Source: Lophium mytilinum (lineage: Eukaryota > Ascomycota > Dothideomycetes > Mytilinidiales > Mytilinidiaceae). Taken from it: DNA of 64,000 bases. The DNA lies in assembly GCA_010093605.1 (NCBI GenBank), contig MU004184.1, positions 1,941,897 through 2,005,896 on the forward strand, read 5' to 3'. This document shows positions 31,013-41,236 of the stretch, piece by piece (the first letter of the stretch is position 1; each line of letters opens with the position of its first letter). The translations under genes were made by a program, and so were the position numbers. Below the pieces are notes generated by a model. The model saw only the letters and a program-made list of their open reading frames with translations, searched no databases and was not told the DNA's origin.

Positions 31013-33844
31013 CTACACTGCGCTTGGCTGCGCGAATACCGACGATATGGCCGGCAGAGGCTTCTCCGCTGGGAGGGTTGAACCGGTGTCCATGTGCGGA
31101 AACAGCCGTCGATGTGCGCAGTATTTGGTAATCAGCTTCTCTAGATCGAGTATCATGAAAGGCTTCGATAAGGAGCCTTTCATCCCGACTTTTGCGGCCC
31201 GGTCGAGCGCACTGTGTGTGGCATCTGCGGTTACTGCAAGAATGATTGGATGCTTGCCCATTCGGAATATCTCCTCCGCTGCCTGATATCCGTCCATTAA
31301 GGGCATCCACAAATCCATCAGGATGACATCGATTTCTTTGCCATGCTGTCGTTCAATCTTCATTTGATTTACGGCATCATGGCCATCATACGCCTGGGCG
31401 ATGTCTTTATATCCCAGCTTCTTGAGCATCGCAACAAGGAGGTTGCGGTTGATTCTATTGTCTTCGACAACGAGGAAATTTAGGGGGTACCTGTCGCAAA
31501 GATTCCTGTCAAAAGAGGTTGCTGACCTCGATATCCCTTTGTGCGCAGCCGGATTGCCGTGCATATTGCGCGAGCGAGGTGTATCCGTTTGTAGAGGCGG
31601 CGATGGTATGTGGAGATGATGTAGCGGTCCCACAATCTTCGGAGTAGAAGGCATACTCTCCAAGTTCATCTTCTCGGAAGTCCTTGGCGGTGTTGGTGGA
31701 CGCAAGGAATCTAGTTCAGCTACGCCTAAATCCACAGAAGCTCGCGACCGCGTCGTCGGCGAGCCGCTTGGCGTCCCTGGCCGGCTGCAGATTTCACCAG
31801 GTCGTAGGGGAACCCGCATTTCAAACTCGGAGCCTTTCGCCGGGCCAGAAACATCTGACCGGAGGCAATACAAGTCACCGCCAAGCTTACGGGCTAAGCC
31901 CTTGGCGACCATCAAACCAAGACCGAGTCCTTCCGTTTGTCGACTTAAAGAAACATCTTCACGAGAGAAGGGTTTGAAAAGGTAGGGCAAAAATGCAGGG
32001 GGTATGCCAGGACCAGTGTCTTGGACAGTTATCACGATATATCGGGAGTTCTGGCTGAGCTTTGCTCTAAGAGTTATCGTTCCAACGTCAGTAAACTTGA
32101 CGGCATTTAAGACAATACAGGATATTGTTTTCGCCAAGTCCTTTTCGTCAACTGCAATTGGATTAGCTCCCTCTCACCAATCGTCAATGGAGCGGAACTT
32201 ACTGAGGATAGTGTCTGGCACATCACCGTCTACCAGCCACTGGATGTTCTTCACGTTTTCCAAACCACTTGGGCTTTTCGTTTTGACCTCAATGATAGCA
32301 CCACCCTCTATTTCTTGGGAAGTTGCAGATTCAGGGCGTCCTCCAACTTTCAAAGAGTCGTTGATGACATACTGGATAACCTCACGCAGATCGGTATACC
32401 GTAGACCGGGAACAACGGCATCCTCGGCGGTGAAAACGCGAGATGTTGGAGATGCCTCGCGGTCGAATGAAGGAGCGGGCGTAACTTGGGCCATTGAAGC
32501 GTCAGCGGACGAATTGAGTGAAAGGCCCGAATCTATTTTTCTATCAGGGGAAGTTCTCGAAGTCGTCGATGTAGTCGCCAGGAATTTCGGCACGGAACCC
32601 GCAGACCAAGCTAACGACTCTCTCCTCCTTTTCATGTTTCGCATAGGACTCGGTAAGAGGTATCCATTAGTCGTCAACAAGCCCTCGGGCGTGTTTGCTG
32701 CATGGTTCAAGGCGTCTAAGACCCGGGACGCCTGATCGTTATCGAGCGCAGAAAGAGGAGTTTCTGGGATTCCCATGTTCATGTCGTACGCATGTACCAC
32801 GTTGTCCGCTGCTACTACGGCACGCCGGGAGCTGTCTATTCACGATATCAGTTGGTGATTGATTAGTCAGGCGGTTCGGTTCTTACCTTGAACCGCTTCG
32901 ATGTTCTCCTTCAGCTCCTCTAGCATCTGTCGAATCTGCTTCGTGTCGTCCAATGGACGGTCGGTAACGGTGGCATGCATAACGTCTAGCATGCCTACAA
33001 CACCTTGCATTGGGGTCCTCAGCTCATGGGACAGACTTCGGGCGTAAGGTTTGAGTGATTGAGCGATGGTAATGGCTTCGTGGGGCAAGACTCGGGGCGT
33101 GGGAGCCTCGGCGGTTTCGCTGGGCGGTGATGGAGGAGGCCTGGCAAAGCTGTCTCTTTGCAACACGCGGTCCAGAATAATGTCTTCGAGGCTGTGGAAG
33201 AGCATCTCCAAGTAACCCCAGCCCAGCGTCCGATTGGCAGCGCCTTCTGGAGACCACATGACACCAAAATGGGCAAAGCACTTTCCATCGGCGAACAGTG
33301 GGATTCCCATGTAGGCCTCGCCGGCCACCTTGAGGTCATTCGGGTTGTCGACAATGAACTCGTTCAATTTTTCCGGGATGATGAAGACCTTGTCGTGGCG
33401 CATGTAGGCGCACGGACACGAGTAGGCGTGATACTTGAAGTCTTTCAGGTGCGTCTTGAATCCGTGGCCATCGTTGATATAAAATGCAGCTCCCATCAGA
33501 CAGGCGCCCGGCTCCCCGATGGGCGGCATCTCCACGGCGCTGTGCATGTCGTCGGCCAGAATGCGCTTCGAGACAAAGCCATATTGGGCGTTGGTGATGT
33601 CGGCGAGGCCCTCAGTTAGGAGCGGCCAGAACTCGTCCGTCGTCGCTTTCCTGAGGCTGGTCTTGAGCTTCACGAGCTGCTCCAGGGCGTTGCTCTCGGC
33701 GGGTGCATAGAGGCGGCGCAAGCCTTCGGTGAAGCCATCCTGGTGGCTATGCTTCACCATCCCGGGCTCAGCGAGAGAAAAGCACAACGATGTTCGCTCG
33801 ACAAAGTCCCGGGGCTCATTGCTGGCGATGACCCTTCCCCTCAT
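31013..33844 (-). CDS. Hybrid histidine kinase with N-terminal GAF-like domain
   Basis: This is a soluble sensor kinase that autophosphorylates on His and passes the phosphate to its own receiver Asp. Exons 33844-32887, 32835-32203 and 32151-31013 give 909 aa. Residues about 40-245 look like a GAF-type sensor domain (WPLLTEGLADI, then GEPGACLMGAAFYI, SCPCAYM, AYMGIPLFADGKCFAHFGVMW). The H-box SHELRTPMQG has His273. The ATPase domain has the N-box Asn at 546 (LNAVKFTD), G1 DTGPGIPP and G2 GLGLGLMVAKG. The receiver (about 755-880) has the acidic pocket VVEDN, Asp810 in LMDLWMP, and SKPF with the Lys. Long Ser/Pro-rich linkers separate the H-box from the ATPase domain and the latter from the receiver. 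No transmembrane segment was seen. The class within fungal HHKs is not assigned. Confidence 0.92.
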
Positions 33845-36800
33845 CGTCGTCCTCCAGGGCTTGGGGGTGATTAGAGGACTCCAGGGTGGTGGTGAGCTAG
33901 CGCGGTGGCCTGATGAGTGGTGCAGGACGTGAGAGGGCAGCGCTGAAGATCACGGCCGAAAGTAGCGCGGCTGCCAGGTAGCACGGAAAAGGCAGAGGGT
34001 GACAAAGCTGGTCCAGCGGTCGCTTGAGGTGGTCGGGGGTGCGCTGCGCCTTTGTGGTGTTGGGCGGAGGGGTGGGATATTGGTATAGGCAGAACGAGTG
34101 GTCGAGCAGCAGCAAGAGCTTCAGCAGTGCATGGAGGTGGGGGGCCGGCAGAGGGGGCGCTCCAGCAAAGAATGAAAGTCGTGGCACGCTGCAACTCCTG
34201 TCCGGCCAAGGGGCCCTCAGGGAGCCCAGAGACGACTGTGGTGGTGAGTCTAGAAGGGCCGCTTGGAGGCCACAAACTCACAATCGGACCCGGCAGGCTG
34301 GGAACAAAATGCAAGCTCGCGACGCGCTCCGTCAGCGTCCAGCGAAGGCGTCGCGCTGGGGGCTCAAGCAGCACGCGCAAAGGCCAAAAAGGAGGCTGTC
34401 GGCCGGAAGCAAGCAGGCGACGAGACGTGACTACGCTACGCCGTGACTGCGAGCACCACCATATGCTGTCTGGCGGGGGTCGTGGGCGCAAACCTCGAGG
34501 GCTGAGGTCAAGGCTGCCCTGCTGCTCCAACGCGATGCGCAAATCTCAAAGGCGCAGGGATGGCGGGCGATGGGCGCGTCTGGCCGCGCGATGGAACCTG
34601 GATGAGCGGCCTCCATGCCCGAAGGAGCCCAAGGACAACGGCGACAGGCGGCAGCGTCATGCTATGCTCCGCCTGCATAAATGCGCTCGCGGGCGCTGCT
34701 ATGGCCGCCTCCGCGATATTTTTTCACGCTGGAGAAATGTCTAATCGGCTTTTATCTTGGGCGGGATCGGGTCCCTGGACCGCCATCTCGGTCGGCGTCC
34801 AAGACTCGAGGTCGTCCACAACCCTGAAGCGTACTGCGAACCGTGGGCCAAGAAGAAACCCGCGATTTGGCCCGGCGCTAGCGTCGGCTCAGATTCCAAA
34901 CGCCTCCCGAACCGTGGAGTGCGCAAAAAGAAGGGTCAGCGGGCTTGCGGTGAGCTCGGAGGCGGTGACACTGCCGCGTAGCCGTCGCCGTCTTGGCCTA
35001 CGTAGATGGCGGCTCGACCTGCAGCGTGCCCCGGTGAGCATTCGGTGCAGGGCTATCGGTGAGAGCGGGGGGTTGTTGCCCGTGCGGGATTCTTTCTCAT
35101 GCACGCCTCAGTGCATATGTCGCCAGCTGGAGCCGAGTGAGTTGACCGAGAAGAGAGTGTGCTGCGGCATCCGATCTTGTCACCGCCATGCAGCGCGACG
35201 ACGTCAAACCCGCTGCCTGCGGGCGAGTGCACAGTTACTGTATGCTCAACGGCCCGTATCGATGCATGGTGACGTGCTAGGCCTTCCGGGGTCGCACAAG
35301 ATCTGGCTGCCTCTATCAATCTGATTAGACCTCGACTTTCCCGCATCTTGACTCTTTAGCCGCAGCACCATTTGCCGCGTTCTCGTCGGAGAGACCTCCG
35401 GCGCCGGTCCATGTTTATATGTAACATATGCAGGGCGCATATTCCCGCCAATTGGCGCTGATATTCGGCCATTTTTTATCTCTGGACGGGCCGCTTTGTC
35501 TCATGATGTTTGTGCGAGCACAGGCCAAAGAGCTGGCGGCATTCCAGAACCAAGGCCACCCTCAAGTAGAACTTCATTGGCCACACGGCGCCGTCTTCTC
35601 GAAGTAACGTTACAATATTGGGGCTCTGTGGCTGGCACGCTTGAAGTAGTGTAGCCAGCACCGATCGCTTCACTTTTGCCTTGTTCCTGGCCGGGTGCCT
35701 CTATGCAGGTAGGCTTCCCTGAGGCAGATCGATGATCAGTGCTTCTTGGGGCATTTCGCAATCCCATCCCGTCCATCTGATAATGGACTCGACATGTCCT
35801 TTGCCGATCGACATCTCTATCTTCACGTCAGCTTCAAGAATCACACGATGCTGAATATTGAAGTTGCAATAGAGATGGCCCACCAGGCCGGCAACCTCTT
35901 GCTGACAGCACCACAGAAAACCGCTACCTGGGAGCAAACCCATGGTTGGTAACAGCATCGACGTCCTTGCCAACCACAGATGCTGCTGCATGTCTGTGCT
36001 GCTATCTCATCACTATGTACCAAGCCCAAGCAGGAGTCCACTTCGGTATGCCGACCATGGCTCGGGTGTCAGCCCATCACCGAATCCCCGAAGGCCATCA
36101 CGCCTAGACCGCTCTATAGGGTCCACGGCTTCCTTGGCCGCTAGAGCTTAGCAGGAATTAAGCCCCCACTGCACACCCTAAAACTGCAGACTGACGTCTC
36201 CACCCTACCTTGAAGAAGTTTAAACGATCTACTCGCGTGCCAACGGGAGCTCGAGACGATATGCCTCCGGGGATCGCTGGAAGATGTTTACAGACGCACG
36301 GATCACCAAAAGGAGCCGCCAACGCTTGGCTCTCGCCCTCAATACGGGGGGAGACTCATCTCGTACCGGAAGCCAGCAGCCGTACCCAGCAGTTTCAAAA
36401 CCCGGGGCAGCGGCTCATCCAATGCCACCTCGCGGAAGAGCAATCTGCTCAACACCATCGTCAGCTTCACGAATGCGCTTTTCCCGCACGCCATCTCAGA
36501 CACTGACAAGCTTGGAAGTGCCAGCGTGCAGATACCGAACAGCAATTCCGCCTCGGTAACTTTTCTCATTCCCAACGCCCGGTCTGGACCTCGTGGGAAG
36601 AGCACCTCGGACCCCATCCAAAGGCCCGATTGGTGTGGTGGCTTTCCAAGATTTCTAGGAACATGCGCTGCACCTGACCTACGGAGTAGCCCCCGAGATC
36701 CGACCACGTTGACCGCAACTCTACTTCAACGTCTCGGTATTTCATAGGCTTGGAGGGACAACGCCCTGGGCCTAAATCGTGGTTTAGATTTGCGCCTGGT

Positions 36801-37690
36801 TGAAGTTAATTTTGATTCATGCCTGCCGAATAAAGCAAGTATCCTATAACAAGCTCTCAGTTCCAAAGCTGCGGAATCGAAGAGAATCTTGCCTTGTTTA
36901 TCGGAGGCTGCAGCATTGAAAGACTCCAAAGGCGAGGTGAGACAGGTTACGAGTGTGTGCGCCTTTAGTCCGATAGCACAAGACTAGTGGATCGCCGCTA
37001 TCTGAATTTCCTTTTTTACTAAATTTCCTAATTGAGTGACTGACTAACTCTTGGCGACTGAAAGCGTCGAGTCTAAAATGCATTCAAGCTTCTTGTTAGC
37101 AACGTCGTAGATCACCTGCTCAAACTAGACAGCCTGCGAGCTAGACGTCCTCGAGCTCCTGCGTGCCCAAAGCACCCCTAAATGTCCTAGTACTGAACGT
37201 ACTTCGGCATTTGGAAAGGCACCCGTGCGTGGTCATCGAACAACTCCAACTCAGCTTGCGGACCCACCCCTATGTCAAAGGGGCGGAAAGATATCATTTC
37301 CAGAACCTCATGCGGTATTCCCCTGAAAGCGAAGCATCCAATCCCAGTTTCCTTCCCATAGTATGACTTGTGGTTGCTCGGTTATGTGCGAAAATGTGAT
37401 CGGAGCCTCAAACGCAACAAATCCAGTTCCTCTCAACTCAATACTCGAGGTCTTTCTTAGCGCGGCCCAACTTGATTCCCACCCTTCAAACATGACCTAG
37501 CGCTTCTAACGTCCACTGACGTTCTGTGGTGTCTCGCGATGACCTCGATGTCAGACATCAAGCTCCTATCCGCAAATGCACCGCTGTACCCTGATCACGT
37601 GATCTCTACCCAAATACCCCCAAAACCCACACCTGTATCTCATTCCCTATCTCTTTAGATACCCACATCTTGTGGCCTTGTAACAGAGCA
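33845..37690. other. 3.8 kb interval without a supported gene
   Basis: The left part (to about 35.3 kb) is GC-rich with long frames on both strands that lack motifs, probably chance frames over the kinase promoter. The right part has short frames only. A minus-strand frame at 36339-36707 has a faint P450 L-helix look, but no heme loop or flanking exons, and is not called. No transposon or RNA gene was recognised. Confidence 0.4.
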
Positions 37691-38905
37691 TCAACCCGAG
37701 CCTTCCCGTGATAAGAACTCCTCCAGCTTCTCCTTTGCGGTCTTTTTTCCCTTTGCATCTTTAACCGTCTTCTCGAAACCGTCTTCTGCCATCTTTTGGT
37801 ACTTCAAGCCCCTCTTCTTTGTGGTTGACTGCGCAGGAGCAACGAATAGTTTCATATCCCACCCTGATGTAGTTTTCCCAGCGGCATTACGCTGTACCGC
37901 AAGGTCGGGACCTAGTTCTGATAAGATAGTAGCTTCGTCCACTTTCCACGTCTCTTTCTGCCTTCTCTTCAAATCTGCGAGTATTTCCTTCGCTAGTACC
38001 AACTCTTTCACGACATCGGCTTCTGGCATGCGCGACAGCTTTACTTCGGTAATCATTCCAAGCTTCTTTTGAAGGGCTTTGACCTCCGTTTTAGTATCAC
38101 TAAGGACCTCGGCAATCTGAAACATCCGGACAATAATCTTCTTCACCTTATGGATTTTGTCGCGGTTGCGAATACCGTTGCGTATCCAGGAGAGAATGGT
38201 TCTCGTCAGGCTCTGCAATGCGAACAAGTGAAAACTCAACGGCAATACTCGCGACAGATATATTGCAAATTGGGGGTTTCGGGCTGCTTCATATTCGAGA
38301 CGGCGGAACGTGGCAATATCAACAAGATTGTTGAGTCTTGAGAGTTCTCTAATGAACTGGGCCTTCTCCCTTTCAGTGCTCCAATAATGCCATTCCATAC
38401 GAGAGCTGGTGCCGCTAGACTTCAGCGTAGACATCATCGACCCCGTTCGGACTTCAATCTGCTGGATTTTTGCCCCAACGGCAATCAGTCTCTCCTCAAA
38501 CTGTGATGAGGCTTGATATCTGCAGATCTCTAGCAGATGAAGAAGCGGTTGTGAATTCTGCAGCTTTGATATCATGAAGAGGATAGCGAGGGGTCTTTGG
38601 AATTGCAAAATTTTCAGATTCACGTCGTGCAATTGGCTGCTGGCCTCAGAAAGCACTCTCCAGGGGCATTGTCGAAGGATGGAACGAATAGCAGATGATG
38701 TGAATCTCGAGCCACCAAACCATTGGTGGCATAGCGAGCTCACTTGCACACGAGATTGCAGCCAAACCATCTCAGAGCCTAGCAAAAGCCTCTCATCAAT
38801 TGCGGTCTCGTCAGTTGAGATGTTGCGTAGCCGGCCATCTAGATCCTTCGTTTCTTTCAGAACGCCTTCAATCCACTTTCTCGTGTTGGCAGCTTGTGGG
38901 ACCAT
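37691..38905 (-). CDS. Hypothetical 404-aa basic protein
   Basis: I do not recognise a family. The single open frame of 404 codons is long, has even codon use and ends in a Lys/Glu-rich tail (KTVKDAKGKKTAKEKLEEFL). Most of the protein looks helical. A hydrophobic patch near residues 225-245 (VLPLSFHLFALQSLTRTIL) might be a membrane-associated helix. The start at 38905 is uncertain: the frame continues upstream only about 14 codons before a stop, and a 5' exon ahead of a donor near 38990 could exist. It lies tail-in-line with the thioesterase-like gene on the same strand. Confidence 0.6.
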   Translation of the reverse strand: MVPQAANTRKWIEGVLKETKDLDGRLRNISTDETAIDERLLLGSEMVWLQSRVQVSSLCHQWFGGSRFTSSAIRSILRQCPWRVLSEASSQLHDVNLKILQFQRPLAILFMISKLQNSQPLLHLLEICRYQASSQFEERLIAVGAKIQQIEVRTGSMMSTLKSSGTSSRMEWHYWSTEREKAQFIRELSRLNNLVDIATFRRLEYEAARNPQFAIYLSRVLPLSFHLFALQSLTRTILSWIRNGIRNRDKIHKVKKIIVRMFQIAEVLSDTKTEVKALQKKLGMITEVKLSRMPEADVVKELVLAKEILADLKRRQKETWKVDEATILSELGPDLAVQRNAAGKTTSGWDMKLFVAPAQSTTKKRGLKYQKMAEDGFEKTVKDAKGKKTAKEKLEEFLSREGSG

Positions 38906-39617
38906 CTTCTCGAGGTCCCAAGACTTCCCATCCCAGGTGTCCCTTCGTTACGTTAAAATTTCGTCAAAATCTTGACCGGGGGTCTATTTACCAGGAGATA
39001 TCTAGAACTATTTTTCTCTTTGGACGACGCCCATCGAAAGTTTTGGATAAGGCCGACGTCGCTTGTGTGTCTGATTTCCGTCGCGTTTGGCTAAGAGCTA
39101 GGGACGACAGGCATGCTTTCTGACCCTGCGACCGTCCGATCGATCGTGACCACAGTTGTCGCAGCATTTCACACTACGGTATCTAGCGTGCCCGCCTTCT
39201 TCAGGTGGAGTAATTCTATCGGCCCGAAAATCAAAAATGGGACTTGCGCTTCTCAAAAAGCAAGGCGGAAATCGCAAGGCAGGGGTGGTTCAAGGACGAC
39301 TCGAACGAGCATGCTGCACCACTGATGGTGGAAATCGTAAATTATGAAAAGTAAACCGCATGTACACAATCAATGAGTGTCGTAAGACCTAGGTAGATGG
39401 GTGATGCGTAGACTTTGTGTGTGGAATTTGTGCCTGGTAGAGAGGATGTTGTGCACCCTTGGCGTATTGGCAGATGTCCGAGGTATTCTGTTTATTCTGC
39501 ACAAAGTAATTGGGTCGAGTCTTGACAGTCATGTAAGGGCCCACGGTGACGACAGTTGAACTCACTTTGAGAAGTAGTATGCCAGATGATTGTCATCAAG
39601 ATAAGATATGAACGGTC
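38906..39617. other. Intergenic region
   Basis: The region carries the promoter of the 404-aa gene and the 3' flank of the thioesterase-like gene. It may contain an unseen first exon of the former. No other feature was seen. Confidence 0.4.
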
Positions 39618-40460
39618 TCATCCGATTTTACATTGCCGCCGGATCAATGCGATAATATCGTCAAATTCCTCGGGCTCCTTGACCCAGTGACCTTCTCTCT
39701 CAGCTCCAACGTAATCCTTCCACTCAACTTGTGTACCAACAGCCTGAAGAATATGTCGCACCGCATGTCCATGCTTGAGCTTAATCCGTTCGTCATCTAT
39801 GCCGTGTCCGAGGAAAGCTGGAGTGTCGTGCATAGCTTGAATGATCGCTTCTTTTGACGAAGGACCATCAATCCCAAGCGTCAGCAGCAGTGTGTCCATC
39901 AACTCCCGGGCATTCTTGACCGTATCAGCGCACCTAGATTCGACGTTCCTGATTGGATCGGCATCTTTTGGTAGAGGAAGCCAAGTGCCCAGTCCAACAA
40001 ATGCGCCCAGTCTCCCTCGAGCTGTCGCCGAGCCGGTCAGAAAGGTCCACAGTGCTGTCGCGCTTCCTTGACTAAACCCCCCAAGCACTACGCGCTCCGA
40101 GTTTCCGCCTAGACTTTCGACCTCTGACTCGATCACGCTTTTCAAGTAGAGCATACATTCCTTGAGCCCGGGTACTTGAAGGTCGCCTCTCTCGTTTATG
40201 TTATCCAACGAAGACACGTCGAACCATGCTGAGGTAGACTCCACGGAGGCCGAGCACCATCTCTTGCCAGCGTCTGGAAAGACCCAGCGGAAAGTCGGTA
40301 GTGCAGACGCTAGAGTTTGGCGGGGGTTGGAGGTCTTGTGGGAGAACAGATCGGTTGCAAATTGGCCAGCCGTACTACCCAGACCATGAAGTAGGATGAT
40401 TGTGTGAGTATGTGAGTGATCTGGCTGAGGGTTGACAATGTGTAGTGGTGGGAATGACAT
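39618..40460 (-). CDS. Acyl-protein thioesterase / phospholipase-carboxylesterase-like hydrolase
   Basis: This is an alpha/beta hydrolase of the APT1/carboxylesterase-2 family, which removes palmitate from proteins or hydrolyses lysophospholipids and small esters. The single exon gives 280 aa from MSFPPLHIV. The oxyanion-loop region is IILLHGLGSTA, the nucleophile Ser sits in GGFSQGS, the Asp is in LGHGIDDERI, and the His in EREGHW. All three members of the triad are present. It is longer than yeast APT1 (about 227 aa) through extra loops in the middle. A further in-frame Met lies at 40511 (17 residues upstream). No signal peptide was seen, so a cytosolic enzyme is likely. The substrate is unknown. 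Confidence 0.85.
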   Translation of the reverse strand: MSFPPLHIVNPQPDHSHTHTIILLHGLGSTAGQFATDLFSHKTSNPRQTLASALPTFRWVFPDAGKRWCSASVESTSAWFDVSSLDNINERGDLQVPGLKECMLYLKSVIESEVESLGGNSERVVLGGFSQGSATALWTFLTGSATARGRLGAFVGLGTWLPLPKDADPIRNVESRCADTVKNARELMDTLLLTLGIDGPSSKEAIIQAMHDTPAFLGHGIDDERIKLKHGHAVRHILQAVGTQVEWKDYVGAEREGHWVKEPEEFDDIIALIRRQCKIG

Positions 40461-41236
40461 CTTAGAAGAAATGCTGTTTCTGGAAAACGCATTGGGGATT
40501 TTGAACTTCATTAGAGAAAATGCGAATGGCAGCCACTTGGTATTTAAGGAGAGGTAACGCGCCCTATGATCAACATCTAGGCAGAGACTCAATCGCAATC
40601 TCTGCTATAGGTGGAACTACGAACACGATACGAGGCGCATTCGTATTCTTATCAGCCTAGAGAGACTTCTGAATGACTTACATGAAGTGTCTCTAGCAGG
40701 TATGGACGGAGTTCTTCCCCTTTGGACCGATCCACAGCTTCACAACGAGAGTAGAGTTTAGTCGACCTCGATTCCGAGAGTTTTCCCCTGACTGTCACGT
40801 GGACTGCTTAGTGCGTAGTGCACGGATCATTATGTTAGCGCCTTGGCAAGCTTAGCGAGGTCCGTCCGCCTGCATAACAAACACCACGCCCTCGTCTTTC
40901 TCACGCGTCCAGCCACAAGCACCGCAACACGACGCGGTCACTGGGTTTGGCTTCGGGGCGTCGACCTTGCTAACTAACACTGACGACTAACGCTATTGAG
41001 GGCCGCTGAAAAGCTCGATAGATCTTCGCCAGCGCGCTCGATATTCCGGCTCGCGCTTTGAGATTCTTCCAGGTATGCGAGACAACGAAGAATCAACGCT
41101 TGCCTCATCTCGATCCATCGTACTTTCACAATCTTGCTAACTAAAGAATGACAACCAAGCAGCAACTCACTTTTTCATCCTTCTTAGCTTCCGTTCATCC
41201 TTCCTTTCATTTCGCTGCCATCGAAAGTTTGGAAAA
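40461..41236. other. Divergent promoter region of hydrolase and C2H2 gene
   Basis: 776 bp between two divergent starts. The sequence ahead of 41237 is pyrimidine-rich (CTTTTTCATCCTTCTTAG), as in fungal leaders. No gene was seen inside. Confidence 0.45.

Noticed and set aside
33871-34744. Long frames on both strands upstream of the histidine kinase
   Set aside because: No motifs, mutually overlapping, and explained by high GC content.
36339-36707. Minus-strand frame with a weak P450 L-helix look
   Set aside because: The heme-loop Cys context is wrong (ACGKSAF without the FxxGxR block), and no other P450 exon is nearby.
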